The notes: generated from the sequence alone by a model not told the origin. Positions 24,249 through 34,021 are shown, counted from the first letter of the stretch. The stretch is 64,000 nt of DNA from CAYXUW01 sp964468375 (GCA_964468375.1 CAYXUW010000002.1:1-64000); one strand, 5' to 3'. Made by a program: numbers and translations.

Positions 24249-25109
24249 GTGGACTATCGGCAGGGCAGGTATCGATTATTTTCAGGTCTTGCGGCGGTAA
24301 TGTTAATCTTCGCCGGCTGCGCCCCCCAGATACAAAAGCCGGTAAAAATCTGTCCCGGGAAAGGAAGTGCAGGCGAGTCGTTATCTTTATTAAGGTCGCG
24401 CCCTGAAAACATAATTTCTCTGAAAGCCAGCGGCCAATGTTTTTTGCGATACTACACCGAAGAGAGTAAACTTAATAAGGAGAACTTTGCAGTTAGGTTA
24501 TGGGTAAATCCGCCGGCAGAAATTTATATGCAGGGTGATGTTGCATTCGATCCCAAGGGCATCTTTATCGGTTCGAACGAACAGGAATTTTGGCTGGCGA
24601 TGAAACCGAAAGAGATAAGCAGCTATTGGTGGGGGCAATGGACGGAGGAAAATTACCTTGATAGATTGATGATTAACCCGAGATTAATGCTTGAGGCCTT
24701 TGGTGTTGTAGAAGCAGAGGATGTGAAGGACTGGTCTTTGTCGAACGAGGGGGCTTTTGACATACTTACAAAACGACAAAATAGTAGTAAAATCAAGAGA
24801 ATATACATAAACAGCTGCGATTATCTGGTCAGGAGGGTGGAATACTTCGGCAATGACGGACAAGTTGGTATAGCTATGGAACTGAGCAAATATAAAGAGC
24901 TCGTAAGCGGTTTTTTCGTGCCAGGATTTATAAAGATTATTAATTATCGCAACGGCAAGGAACGAGATTCAGCCCAAATTACGCTCGGTTCGGTGAAACC
25001 GGCAAGCTTCACCGATAAACAGAGAAAGTATCTCTTTGCCCGTCCGCAGCCGGAAGGTTTTAAGCATATTTATAAAATTACCGAAAGCGGTATTATCGAA
25101 CAGCCCTAG
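24249..25109 (+). CDS. Putative outer-membrane lipoprotein, LolA/LolB-like shape
   Basis: A 286-residue lipoprotein: N-terminal LFSGLAAVMLIFAGC gives a lipobox with Cys24. The mature part alternates beta strands, for example FAVRLWVNPPAEIYMQGDVA, KGIFIGSNEQEFWLAM and KIKRIYINSCDYLVRRVEYF, which is the curved-sheet pattern of LolA/LolB and related DUF4292-type lipoproteins. Those proteins bind lipoproteins or lipids in the periplasm. The family link is a resemblance in length and strand pattern only. It starts with GTG at 24249, immediately after the preceding gene. Confidence 0.6.
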   Translation: MDYRQGRYRLFSGLAAVMLIFAGCAPQIQKPVKICPGKGSAGESLSLLRSRPENIISLKASGQCFLRYYTEESKLNKENFAVRLWVNPPAEIYMQGDVAFDPKGIFIGSNEQEFWLAMKPKEISSYWWGQWTEENYLDRLMINPRLMLEAFGVVEAEDVKDWSLSNEGAFDILTKRQNSSKIKRIYINSCDYLVRRVEYFGNDGQVGIAMELSKYKELVSGFFVPGFIKIINYRNGKERDSAQITLGSVKPASFTDKQRKYLFARPQPEGFKHIYKITESGIIEQP

Positions 25110-25157
25110 TAGATTGATCGTATAAATTTTTTTATCGTTTTTTGATGGAGTCGAATA

Positions 25158-26048
25158 ATGGCCGGGATAAGCTTGAAAGAGAGAATTAGGCAAGGACTGT
25201 TCTTATTGGATGGGGCGATGGGCACACAGTTGATTGCGCGCGGAGTTGAGGTGGGTCGATGCTGTGATTATCTGAATATTGAACAGCCAGATACCATTTT
25301 GGAGATTCACCGGTCCTATTTTCGAGCGGGCAGTGATGCCGTTCTGACTAATACGTTCGGGGCTAACAAATTTGCTTTGGCGCAGCACGGTCTTAGCGAC
25401 AAAGTGAAGGAGATAAATACAGCAGCGGCGGAGGTAGCCCGGCAGGCAGCGGGGGATGATAAATACGTATTAGGCGATATCGGGCCGAGCGGCGATTTTC
25501 TGGAACCGCTGGGGAATCTAAAGCCGGAAGAGCTGAAGAAAGCTTTCATCGAGCAGGCAAAAGCGCTTTCGGCAGGTGGGGTAGATGGTTTTATAATTGA
25601 AACGATGACAGCCCTCGATGAGGTAACAATTGCTATCGAAGCGGCCAAATCAGTGAGCAGCAACTTGCCTGTATTCGCGTCAATGGCTTTTGGTAAGGCC
25701 GGCGGCGATTTTAAGACGATGATGGGCGCTGATGTTAACTCGGCGGTTGCGAAGATGATTTCGCTCGGTGTTGATGCGGTCGGGTTTAACTGCGGCACGG
25801 TGTCGCTCGATGAGTATGTGGAACTGGCTGGCAGGTATGTTGCGGCGGCTGAGGACGTATTAATTTTCGCGGAGCCGAATGCGGGTAAGCCGGAACTGGT
25901 TGACGGCGGATCGGTTTATAAGGTGTCGCCTGAGGATTTTGCGGCGGCGGCGGAGAAGATACGTTCGGCGGGGATAAATATCATCGGCGGGTGTTGCGGG
26001 ACGGGGCCGGAGCATATAAAAGCGATGGCTAATAAACTCAAAAAGTAG
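25158..26048 (+). CDS. Homocysteine S-methyltransferase-domain protein
   Basis: A 296-residue barrel protein equal to the N-terminal domain of cobalamin-dependent methionine synthase (MetH). LLDGAMGTQLIARGVE opens the domain, and the zinc-binding cysteines are in GFNCGT and the GGCCGTGPEHI near the C-terminus. The domain transfers a methyl group to homocysteine or a related thiol. The folate, cobalamin and reactivation domains of MetH are not fused here, so it is either a stand-alone methyltransferase or one part of a split system. The ATG at 25158 follows GGAG. It is convergent with waaA. Confidence 0.85.
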   Translation: MAGISLKERIRQGLFLLDGAMGTQLIARGVEVGRCCDYLNIEQPDTILEIHRSYFRAGSDAVLTNTFGANKFALAQHGLSDKVKEINTAAAEVARQAAGDDKYVLGDIGPSGDFLEPLGNLKPEELKKAFIEQAKALSAGGVDGFIIETMTALDEVTIAIEAAKSVSSNLPVFASMAFGKAGGDFKTMMGADVNSAVAKMISLGVDAVGFNCGTVSLDEYVELAGRYVAAAEDVLIFAEPNAGKPELVDGGSVYKVSPEDFAAAAEKIRSAGINIIGGCCGTGPEHIKAMANKLKK

Positions 26049-26058
26049 ACTTAGCTAA

Positions 26059-27357
26059 TCACGCCTCATCGAGGAATTTTGCGATTTGAGTAATTGTTTT
26101 CTGGGTTGCGCCTTGGTTTTTCCTGATTACGTTTCGGCCGTTTCTGGCGATTTGTCTGGCGAAGTCCGGTTCGCCAAGGCACTTTTGCATCGCATCTAAT
26201 AGATTTTGTTCATTCTCTACCATAATAGCCCCTTCGCCAGCCAAGAGTTCTTCGACCATCTGTTTGAAATTGAAGACATAAGGGCCGAACAAGACGGGTT
26301 TGCCAAGAGCGGCGGCTTCGAGCATATCGGAACCACCCATAGGAACAAGTGAGCGGCCGACAAAGATTATGTCTGCAAGTGAGTAGAACTTTCTCAAATC
26401 TCCCATAGTATCGCCGAGGATGACGGCCTGCTTGTCGTCCACAGAGGCAGTTTTTTCTTCTTTAACCTGGCTGTATCGGATGAGGTTGAAGCCGGATTGT
26501 TCTATGAGTTTTGCGACTTCGTCAAATCTTTCCGGCTTACGCGGGACGATTATGAGGCGCAGGTCATCGAACTGTTTCTGCTGTTTCAGATTGCGGTAAA
26601 CGTCGAGCAGAAGCTGTTCCTCATCGTTTCCAGTTGCGCCTGCAACCCATAATCTTTCTTTGCCGATTTTTAGCTGTCTCGCAAGAGTATCCGCACCTTT
26701 GACTCTATCTGTGATTTGAGCTGTGTCGTATTTCAGTGAGCCGGTGACAATTACTCTTTCATTCAAGCAGCCAATTTCTGTGAAGCGCCGGGCGTATTCA
26801 TCCGTCTGGGCAAGAATTAAGCTAAGCTTTCGAAACATTTTACTGGCGATGGGTTTTATCTTTTTGTATTTGGAGAAACTTTCATCACTTATTCGGCCGT
26901 TGACCACAATGACGGGGACATGCAGCCGGTCTGCGATTTGGACGAAATTGGGCCAAACTTCCAGTTCCATCAGGAGACAAATTGCCGGCTGAATTCCTCG
27001 GAAAGCACGGCTCATTATGCAATAGACATCAAGCGGAAAGTAAAACACCTTGTGGTCGGCGCCGAAGACGGCATTCGCACGGGCGAAGCCGGTGTCGGTA
27101 GTGGTGCTTATTACGATTTCAAAATCGCCGAATTTATTTTTGAGCTCTTCGACGATGGTTATGGTTGCGTTAACCTCACCGACACTTACGGCGTGGAGCC
27201 AGATACATTTTTTCAATGCGGGGTCTTTGCGGGCAACACGACCGAAGCGATTAGGCCAACCCGTGCGATATCGCCCATATCTGACCATCCGATATAGGAT
27301 GACTGGGGCTATTGCTACAGCGAGCAGCAGGTATATGAAGTCGATGATGAATCTCAT
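26059..27357 (-). CDS. waaA: Kdo transferase WaaA (GT30)
   Basis: Transfers Kdo from CMP-Kdo to lipid A precursor on the cytoplasmic face of the inner membrane. 432 residues: N-terminal membrane anchor (FIIDFIYLLLAVAIAPVIL), then RYGRYRTGWPNRFG, the KCIWLHAVSVGEVNA motif, LMELEVWPNF and, in the C-terminal GT-B domain, LGDTMGDLRKFYSLAD and GGSDMLEAAALGKPVLFGP. The ATG at 27357 follows AGGAAAGG and is preceded by a strong promoter. A frame open to 27579 runs through that promoter and is not used. Gene symbol kdtA is a synonym. Confidence 0.93.
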   Translation of the reverse strand: MRFIIDFIYLLLAVAIAPVILYRMVRYGRYRTGWPNRFGRVARKDPALKKCIWLHAVSVGEVNATITIVEELKNKFGDFEIVISTTTDTGFARANAVFGADHKVFYFPLDVYCIMSRAFRGIQPAICLLMELEVWPNFVQIADRLHVPVIVVNGRISDESFSKYKKIKPIASKMFRKLSLILAQTDEYARRFTEIGCLNERVIVTGSLKYDTAQITDRVKGADTLARQLKIGKERLWVAGATGNDEEQLLLDVYRNLKQQKQFDDLRLIIVPRKPERFDEVAKLIEQSGFNLIRYSQVKEEKTASVDDKQAVILGDTMGDLRKFYSLADIIFVGRSLVPMGGSDMLEAAALGKPVLFGPYVFNFKQMVEELLAGEGAIMVENEQNLLDAMQKCLGEPDFARQIARNGRNVIRKNQGATQKTITQIAKFLDEA

Positions 27358-27388
27358 TTGCCTTTCCTGTAAAGAATTATACACGCAA

Positions 27389-27417
27389 ATAATATTTGCA
27401 GGGCCTCGATTTGTCAA
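27389..27417 (-). promoter_or_regulatory. Sigma-70-type promoter for waaA
   Basis: Minus-strand TTGACA (27417-27412), 17-bp spacer, TATTAT (27394-27389). The predicted start is near 27382, 25 nt before the ATG. An AT-rich palindromic GCTATAATATAGC (27425-27437) lies just upstream. Confidence 0.6.
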
Positions 27418-27487
27418 ACAATATGCTATAATATAGCGTATAGTGAATAGATGAAAACAGTCTAACCTGTTAAGCTTGGAGCACCTT

Positions 27488-28924
27488 ATGAATTTTCCGG
27501 GTGATGATAAGAGGATGCTTGGAGGGAGGGTGAAGAGCTGCGTTTTTTTACTGGCTTTATGCGCTTTTATTTTAAGCACAGCGCAGGAAAGTCTCTTTGC
27601 AGAGGACGCAAATAACTTTCAGATATACGGGACACTGCCATTTGGTGATATGCCTTATATATGGGCGCTATTTCGTCGAAGCCCGGGAGGGGAACCCCTG
27701 CCCGACCCCGAAGAGATTTTGCTTCAAATGTATTTCGATACGGGCGCTTCCGGTATATTGCTGTCTCGTGAAACTAAAGAGTACATCGGTATTTACACCG
27801 AACCTAACGCGAACTACGTCGATGTCGGAGTTGGAGGAGAACAAGATTTTGGGGTATCCGAAAACTTGTACGTTGCGCTGGCAGACTGCCGCTATCTAAT
27901 AGAAGAACCAATTGAAAATGATTTCCATGAAGATTTAGGGCCCTGGCGGCTGATGCTAACTATCGATTATTCCGAAAACCCTCTTGAGACTATCGATATA
28001 GTTGGTATTCCTGGAATGGCCGGTAAGTCGGTAGTTCTGAAAGTAGAGGTGCTCGATTTCATGGGATTTCTAATTCCATATTATTTTACACAAATTATGG
28101 AGCCGAACGACCCCTATATTCCAGAAAGCGATATTGAAGTTAAGGTGCAGTTTACTGACTTTCTTTATACTTCACACCCCAATAACCAAGGCCCACTGCC
28201 GGTATTAGGTTATAACCCCGTCATTGAGAATATTCAAATCAGTTATCAGGGCAGTAATTCTGTCGGCGACTGGCTTTTGGACACAGGGGCTCAACTTAGT
28301 ATGATGTCCACTGCTCAAGCCGAAACCCTCGGACTCGTCGATTCCAACGGAGGCCCAATAGTAACACCGGAATTTTACCAGCCAATTGGCGGGATAGGAG
28401 GCGAGGTTAATGCTCCGGTGTTCCTTATTGATACGGTGTCGATACCTACCCTTAATGGTTTTGAACTGATATATGGCGAACCTTATATCGGGGTAGTAGA
28501 TATAGGAACCATTGACGAGCGCACGGGCGAACCAATAATACTCGATGGGATATTTGGAGCCAACTTTCTCGGCTATTCGTATAATCTGGACCTGGATTTC
28601 GCAGTAGGGCCTTATGACAACATTGTTTTTGATACCCAGAGGGCAATTCTTGGATTTGATGTTAATGATATTTACCCGGTACCCGATACTCTTCCGAACC
28701 AATGCGGAGATGTAAACCATCCCTGGCTTGAAGGTGACATTAATCGCGACTGCCGAACGGATATGGATGACATTAGAGTTTTGTCGTATGAGTGGACTGC
28801 TAATAATTGCGAGTGGCTTAACTGGAACTGCGCCGGCTGCGACCTAAACTATGACGGTAAGGTGAACTTCAAAGACACGGCTTTGCTTGCGATAAACTGG
28901 CTTAGCTGCACATTAGAGAATTGA
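27488..28924 (+). CDS. Secreted aspartyl-protease-like protein with dockerin-type C-terminus
   Basis: About 478 residues with an N-terminal signal peptide (CVFLLALCAFILSTAQ). Two D-T-G-A motifs, in YFDTGASGILLS (around residue 85) and WLLDTGAQLSMM (around 265), are spaced as in two-lobed pepsin/retropepsin-like proteases, each supplying one catalytic Asp. The last ~65 residues hold two Ca-binding dockerin-like repeats, GDINRDCRTDMDDIRVL and CDLNYDGKVNFKDTALLAI. Dockerins bind cohesins in cellulosomes; in planctomycetes such tails are common on secreted proteins with unclear partners. I choose the ATG at 27488, 6 nt after GGAG. Protease activity is inferred from the motifs. Confidence 0.75.
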   Translation: MNFPGDDKRMLGGRVKSCVFLLALCAFILSTAQESLFAEDANNFQIYGTLPFGDMPYIWALFRRSPGGEPLPDPEEILLQMYFDTGASGILLSRETKEYIGIYTEPNANYVDVGVGGEQDFGVSENLYVALADCRYLIEEPIENDFHEDLGPWRLMLTIDYSENPLETIDIVGIPGMAGKSVVLKVEVLDFMGFLIPYYFTQIMEPNDPYIPESDIEVKVQFTDFLYTSHPNNQGPLPVLGYNPVIENIQISYQGSNSVGDWLLDTGAQLSMMSTAQAETLGLVDSNGGPIVTPEFYQPIGGIGGEVNAPVFLIDTVSIPTLNGFELIYGEPYIGVVDIGTIDERTGEPIILDGIFGANFLGYSYNLDLDFAVGPYDNIVFDTQRAILGFDVNDIYPVPDTLPNQCGDVNHPWLEGDINRDCRTDMDDIRVLSYEWTANNCEWLNWNCAGCDLNYDGKVNFKDTALLAINWLSCTLEN

Positions 28925-29016
28925 TGACGGTCGTTATACGGCAGCGGTAAAATCACACCTTACACTATTGACTTATTCCCTGTTTTTGCGTAATACAAAT
29001 ACAGCATCAAGATTTC

Positions 29017-29090
<74 letters not shown>

Positions 29091-29183
29091 ATTTTGTAAG
29101 ACATTTCACTTGATTCCGGGGATTTGGCGACTTTGCCGATGCCCGCGATAACCCTGAAAAACGCTAAAATGCCCAAAAAACGC

Positions 29184-29212
29184 TTGACTGCCGCCTATGG
29201 TGCGGGTATTTT
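29184..29212 (+). promoter_or_regulatory. Candidate promoter at the head of the glycan locus
   Basis: TTGACT (29184-29189), 17-bp spacer, TATTTT (29207-29212), about 115 nt before the ATP sulfurylase/APS kinase gene. Beyond it, the 29091-29328 gap shows no gene. Confidence 0.4.
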
Positions 29213-29328
29213 TCGTGTTTTAGGAGTCTAACCATCGGCACTTTATCGAGTGAGGTTTTATTGCGACCCACGGGGACGGAGTCTAAATATAATCTGCTTG
29301 TTTTTCTCATATAAGAACAGGAACTACC

Positions 29329-31044
29329 ATGCAAGAACAGACGAATAGTATGAGCCATTTGAAAGAGCTTTTAGTTGCTAAACAGAAAGTCATAGAGTTA
29401 AGGAAAGAAGCGATACACTTGCCTTCGTGGGATCTTACCCAAAGGCAGGTTCAGGATATAGAGCTTTTACTAAATGGTGCTTTTTCCCCTCTTGATGGCT
29501 TTATGACGCAGTCTAATTTCAACTCGGTCTGCAAGCAGATGCGTTTATTGGATGGTTCTCTTTGGCCTATACCAATCACCTTAGATGTAGATGAGCGGTT
29601 TGCAGCGTCTATATCCATCGGAGACCGTATTGCGCTGCGTCATCCGGAAGGGATAGTGTTAGCTAATCTGACGGTTAAGGATATTTGGCGTCCAGACCAT
29701 AAGGAAGAAGCAGAACTGGTTTACGGCACTACAGATGAAAAACACAGCGGTGTATTTTATCTTCTTCACCAGACACACCCGGTATACGTAGGCGGAACTC
29801 TTGAAGGCATAGAGCAGCCGCCTCATCATACGTTCCAGCACCTGCGGCATGCGCCTTTGGAATTACGGAGTTTATTCAAGAAGCTGGGGTGGCGAAAGGT
29901 TGTGGCTTTCCAAACCCGAAATCCATTGCACCGAGCTCATGTGGAACTAACCAAGCGTGCTGCCACACAAACCGAAGCTAATTTGCTTCTTCATCCGGTA
30001 GTTGGGCGTACTGGTATCGGCGATATAAATTATTTCGCCCGTGTACGTTGCTACCAGGAAATTCTCAAACATTATCCCAAACAAACGACAATGTTGAGCC
30101 TTTTGCCGTTAGCGATGCGATTGGCCGGACCACGAGAGGCGTTGTGGCATGCCATCATTCGGAGAAATTACGGCTGCACACATTTTATCGTGGGGCGTGA
30201 CCATGCCGGGCCGGGCAAAGACAGTAATGGTAAGCCGTTCTATGATCCCTACGATGCCCAGGAGCTTGTCAAAAAACATGAGGACGAAATTGGGATTAAA
30301 ATGATAGCCTTTGAAGAGATGGTTTATGTTGAGGATTCTGCACAATACATGCTGCGTTCAGCGGTGCCGAAAGATACCAAAATTCTGTCTTTGTCAGGAA
30401 CGGAGTTTCGCCGCAGGCTTCGTGAAGGTCTGGATGTCCCGTCGTGGTTCTCCTATCCAGAGGTAATATCCGAACTGCGCAGGTCATTCCCGCCAAGACG
30501 AGAACAGGGTTTTACCGTATTTTTCACCGGTTTGCCCAGCTCTGGTAAATCGACTATAGCAAAAGTGCTAATGGCGAAGCTGATGGAGATGGGACAACGA
30601 CCTGTTACTCTGCTTGATGGCGACATCGTTCGCAAAAATTTGTCGAGTGAATTAGGTTTTTCCAAAGAACATCGTGATTTGAACATTCAACGTATCGGGT
30701 ATGTGGCCAGTGAGATTACTAAAAACCGCGGCGTAGCCATTTGTGCCCCGATTGCACCCTATGCATCAATACGGCGTCAAGTGCGTGAAAATATCGAGCA
30801 GTATGGTGGTTTTATTGAGGTGCACGTGGCAACTCCTTTAGAGGTCTGCGAGCAAAGAGACCGTAAGGGGCTCTACGCCAAAGCCAGAGCTGGTTTGTTA
30901 AAGGAATTCACTGGTATTGATGATCCCTATGAAGCGCCAAAGAACCCCGAGGTTTTTGTTGATACTACCAAAGCCTCCGCAGACCAGAATGCTCAGCAGG
31001 TTCTTCTTCACTTAGAAAAAGAGGGATATATCGAAAAACTTTAG
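29329..31044 (+). CDS. Bifunctional ATP sulfurylase / APS kinase
   Basis: Makes PAPS, the activated sulfate donor, from sulfate and ATP in two steps. 571 residues. The sulfurylase part (about 1-385) has the nucleotide-binding QTRNPLHRAH (195-204) and GRDHAGPGKD (289-298). The kinase part (about 395-571) has the P-loop GLPSSGKST (401-409) and LLDGDIVRKNLS. Both sites look intact, unlike fungal ATP sulfurylases whose kinase-like tail is inactive. No PAPS reductase or sulfite reductase is in the window, and a sulfotransferase lies 11 kb downstream, so a role in glycan sulfation is more likely than assimilation. The ATG at 29329 follows AGGA; an in-frame ATG seven codons in is an alternative. Confidence 0.92.
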   Translation: MQEQTNSMSHLKELLVAKQKVIELRKEAIHLPSWDLTQRQVQDIELLLNGAFSPLDGFMTQSNFNSVCKQMRLLDGSLWPIPITLDVDERFAASISIGDRIALRHPEGIVLANLTVKDIWRPDHKEEAELVYGTTDEKHSGVFYLLHQTHPVYVGGTLEGIEQPPHHTFQHLRHAPLELRSLFKKLGWRKVVAFQTRNPLHRAHVELTKRAATQTEANLLLHPVVGRTGIGDINYFARVRCYQEILKHYPKQTTMLSLLPLAMRLAGPREALWHAIIRRNYGCTHFIVGRDHAGPGKDSNGKPFYDPYDAQELVKKHEDEIGIKMIAFEEMVYVEDSAQYMLRSAVPKDTKILSLSGTEFRRRLREGLDVPSWFSYPEVISELRRSFPPRREQGFTVFFTGLPSSGKSTIAKVLMAKLMEMGQRPVTLLDGDIVRKNLSSELGFSKEHRDLNIQRIGYVASEITKNRGVAICAPIAPYASIRRQVRENIEQYGGFIEVHVATPLEVCEQRDRKGLYAKARAGLLKEFTGIDDPYEAPKNPEVFVDTTKASADQNAQQVLLHLEKEGYIEKL

Positions 31045-31105
31045 TTTCGCGTCTTTCTAAGATTCAGACCTCACCAAACCGAACAGGGTCGTGGTTTAAT
31101 TTATC

Positions 31106-31966
31106 ATGATTGAAAAACATGAAGACATAGAAGCTTGGGATTTAATAATCCAGCCCACAAGCGGGTGGTTTGATCTGCACCTTCGAGACCTTTGGTACTA
31201 CAGGTATCTGATATTTCTTTTCGTCAAGCGAGACTTCGTTACGTTTTACAAGCAGACAGTCCTTGGCCCACTGTGGTATCTTATCCAGCCGGTTCTTATC
31301 ACCATCGTGTTCACTTTGATTTTCGGAAAAGTGGCACAAACTCCAACAGATGGGGTGCCGCCTTTTCTTTTTTATCTTTCCGGCAATGTTGCTTGGAGTT
31401 ATTTTGCAAACTGTCTTAATCAGACATCAAATACATTCGTGAAAAACGCAGCTATCTTTGGAAAGGTTTATTTCCCGCGGCTTACAGTTCCCGTTTCTAT
31501 AGTTATTATCAATTTAGTAAAATTCGGGATACAACTCGCACTTTTTCTCGGCTTTTACCTTTACTTTATCGCCAATAATTCTTCGGTTCGACCGACTTTG
31601 CTGATACTGCTACTTCCAGTTTTGATATTTCAAATGGCGGTTTTAAGCTTAGGTGCGGGTGTCTTAGTTTCTTCTCTTACCACAAAATACCGCGACCTAA
31701 CTTTTGTGATGACGTTTGCTGTGCAGCTGTGGATGTACGCGTCGTCTGTAGTCATCCCTGCATCATCAATCCCTGAAAAATATCTGCCCTTTTATATGCT
31801 CAACCCCATGGCTTCGGTTATAGAGTTATTCCGCTATGCTTTTTTGGGCCAGGGAGTTGTGGATGCTGCTTATGTAAGTATAAGCTGGGCAGTGACTGTG
31901 GTAGTCTTTTTTGGTGGAATTATTCTATTCAGCCGGATTGAGAAAAGCTTTATGGATACGGTTTGA
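31106..31966 (+). CDS. ABC-2-type polysaccharide export permease (Wzm-like)
   Basis: A 286-residue inner-membrane permease with six hydrophobic segments and the family landmarks DFVTFYKQTVLGPLWYLIQP near the N-terminus (the amphipathic region before TM1) and LTTKYRDLTFVMTFAVQLWM before the fifth segment. It matches the Wzm/KpsM/TagG family that moves undecaprenyl-linked O-antigen or teichoic acid across the inner membrane. The stop codon overlaps the N-terminal frame of the ATPase gene, so the pair is translationally coupled. Confidence 0.9.
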   Translation: MIEKHEDIEAWDLIIQPTSGWFDLHLRDLWYYRYLIFLFVKRDFVTFYKQTVLGPLWYLIQPVLITIVFTLIFGKVAQTPTDGVPPFLFYLSGNVAWSYFANCLNQTSNTFVKNAAIFGKVYFPRLTVPVSIVIINLVKFGIQLALFLGFYLYFIANNSSVRPTLLILLLPVLIFQMAVLSLGAGVLVSSLTTKYRDLTFVMTFAVQLWMYASSVVIPASSIPEKYLPFYMLNPMASVIELFRYAFLGQGVVDAAYVSISWAVTVVVFFGGIILFSRIEKSFMDTV

Positions 31967-31968
31967 TT

Positions 31969-33288
31969 ATGCCAGGGACGGTTATAAAAATTGAGAGTCT
32001 TTCCAAGCAGTACCGTTATGGTGTAATCGGGCATGGGACTCTATACAAGGACTTGCAAAGCTGGTGGGCGCGTTTTCGCGGCAGAGAGGATCCTAATATA
32101 AGGATTACGAGGCAATTCGGTCCGGGACTGAACGGTGAGCGATTTTGGGCGTTGGAGGACATAAACCTTGAAGTTAAGAAAGGGGAGAAGATCGGTATAA
32201 TAGGTCGTAATGGAGCTGGGAAATCGACGCTTTTGAAAATCTTATCGCGTGTCACAACACCAACAAAGGGGCAGATAATGCTCAAAGGGCGCGTAGCCTC
32301 GCTACTTGAAGTAGGAACGGGCTTCCATCCGGAGCAGACCGGCCGGGAGAATATTTTTCTTAACGGCGCTATTCTTGGAATGTCAAAATCTGAAATTAAG
32401 AGAAAGTTTGATGAGATAGTTGATTTTTCCGGATTGGAAAAGTTTGTCGATACACCGGTGAAGCGTTACTCATCAGGCATGTATGTTCGGCTGGCTTTTG
32501 CCGTGGCAGCTTATCTGGATTCAGAGATTATGCTCGTGGACGAAGTTTTAGCGGTGGGCGATGTTCAATTTCAAAAGAAGTGCCTTGGTAAGATGCAGAA
32601 TGTGGCAGAAAGTGGACGAACAGTGTTGTTTGTAAGCCATAATATGTCAGCTATACGTAATCTTTGTGACAGGGCATTGTTGCTTGATAACGGCAGACTT
32701 GTTTTGGATGACACGTCAGAACATGCTATTGCACACTATTTAGACCAGAGTCTGATTCAGGGGGCAGTTGCATCAGAGGAAGAAATAAACAAAAGGATCG
32801 AAGGGCAGGTTAATAAACAGAACCCGTTTTTGCACATTGAAGAGATAGCGATTCTCGATGAAGAGGGGAACGTACGTAACTCATTCCATTCAGATGAGGA
32901 TATCATTGTTTCTATTACGTTTGAATGCCTGCAATCAGTTCAGGATTTAGTTATTATGGTAAATGTAGTTGACGAGAATGCAACACCCATTTTAGCAAGT
33001 CTGAACATTGATGATGCGGGTGTATCTGATCGCTTTTTCCGGTTGGATGCCGGCGTATATAATGTGAGGTGCAAGTTGCCCAAAAACACCTTTGGCGAAG
33101 CACCTTTATTTTTATCTGTTCACGTGGTATATCCCAAGACCGAGCATATTTTCGTAAACAAAATTCTCGAATTCAATGTCAGGTTCGGAGGTTATAACGA
33201 CGTTAGCTACGGTTGTTACCCAAATACTTTTATTCGACCCAAGCTGAAATGGAGTTTTCACCCGGGGGTTAAAACAGCCGTTGATTGA
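31969..33288 (+). CDS. ABC transporter ATPase with C-terminal glycan-recognition domain (Wzt-like)
   Basis: About 439 residues. The ATPase domain (about 1-262) has Walker A GRNGAGKST (79-87), signature YSSGMYVRLAFA (from 167) and Walker B IMLVDEV. The extra C-terminal domain (about 270-439) is a beta-sandwich of the Wzt_C type. In E. coli O8/O9a that domain recognises the capped, often methylated or phosphorylated, non-reducing end of the O-antigen before export. I start at the ATG at 31969, just past the permease stop; a TTG two codons earlier is also possible. Together with Wzm it defines an ABC-dependent export route for the glycan of this locus. Confidence 0.9.
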   Translation: MPGTVIKIESLSKQYRYGVIGHGTLYKDLQSWWARFRGREDPNIRITRQFGPGLNGERFWALEDINLEVKKGEKIGIIGRNGAGKSTLLKILSRVTTPTKGQIMLKGRVASLLEVGTGFHPEQTGRENIFLNGAILGMSKSEIKRKFDEIVDFSGLEKFVDTPVKRYSSGMYVRLAFAVAAYLDSEIMLVDEVLAVGDVQFQKKCLGKMQNVAESGRTVLFVSHNMSAIRNLCDRALLLDNGRLVLDDTSEHAIAHYLDQSLIQGAVASEEEINKRIEGQVNKQNPFLHIEEIAILDEEGNVRNSFHSDEDIIVSITFECLQSVQDLVIMVNVVDENATPILASLNIDDAGVSDRFFRLDAGVYNVRCKLPKNTFGEAPLFLSVHVVYPKTEHIFVNKILEFNVRFGGYNDVSYGCYPNTFIRPKLKWSFHPGVKTAVD

Positions 33289-33310
33289 CAGTGCGAGCCG
33301 ACGAATTCGT

Positions 33311-34021
33311 ATGAATAGACGACCAAGAGTTGGGGTAATTGTTCTTTGCAGATTCGATTCAAGCCGGTTTCCAGGCAAAATCCTGAAGAAAATCAAAGGT
33401 AAGGAGATGCTTGGGTATATCTGTGAAAGATTGTTGCTCTCAAAAAAGGCGGATGAACTTGTAGTAGCTACTTCTGTTGAAGAAAGTGATAATCCGATAG
33501 TAGATTTCTGCAAGGGGCATAATATCAAGTTTTTTCGGGGCTCAAAGAATAATGTCGCAGAAAGAATCTTACAATGCGCCCAAAACTACAACTTTGATTA
33601 TTTCGTAAGAATATGCGGTGACAACATACTTGCGGATTATAAACTGGTCGATGAAATGATAGATATAACTCTGAATGGAGATTATGATTTTGTTAGCAAC
33701 GTTAAGGACAGAACCTTCCCCTTAAGCGTAGAGATCTTAAAGACAGCTTTTTTTGAAAAACTGGTGCCAAACTTCAAGACGGCAGAGCACAAAGAGCATG
33801 TCACAATGTACCTTTATGAGAATGAGTCTGAAGCAGGGAAACACCATTTTGTATATTGCGAAGCAGGTCCTGATGTCGCTGGTGTCAGGCTTGTTTTAGA
33901 TGATGATAACGATTTTCGCTTTCTCAAAAGCATTATCGAAAAAATGGACAAGGACCACACCCAATACTCATTAAGCGATATTTGCAGATTAGCCAGAGAG
34001 ATTTCGAATGTCGACCGGTGA
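33311..34021 (+). CDS. SpsF-like nucleotidyltransferase (acylneuraminate cytidylyltransferase family)
   Basis: A GT-A-fold nucleotidyltransferase of 236 residues from the ATG at 33311 (an in-frame TTG at 33281 is less likely). Diagnostic parts are GVIVLCRFDSSRFPGKILKK at the nucleotide-binding N-terminus and the FVRICGDNILADYKLVDEM segment with an acidic metal site. SpsF and the related NeuA/LegF proteins activate nonulosonic acids or other sugars as CMP derivatives. NeuB-like, DegT and GNAT genes follow, which fits a CMP-sugar pathway. The substrate is not proven. The last 14 nt overlap the next gene. Confidence 0.8.
   Translation: MNRRPRVGVIVLCRFDSSRFPGKILKKIKGKEMLGYICERLLLSKKADELVVATSVEESDNPIVDFCKGHNIKFFRGSKNNVAERILQCAQNYNFDYFVRICGDNILADYKLVDEMIDITLNGDYDFVSNVKDRTFPLSVEILKTAFFEKLVPNFKTAEHKEHVTMYLYENESEAGKHHFVYCEAGPDVAGVRLVLDDDNDFRFLKSIIEKMDKDHTQYSLSDICRLAREISNVDR

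Noticed and set aside
26059..27579. Long N-terminal extension of waaA
   Set aside because: The extra 74 residues read through the waaA promoter and show no family similarity; the ATG at 27357 has a good ribosome binding site.
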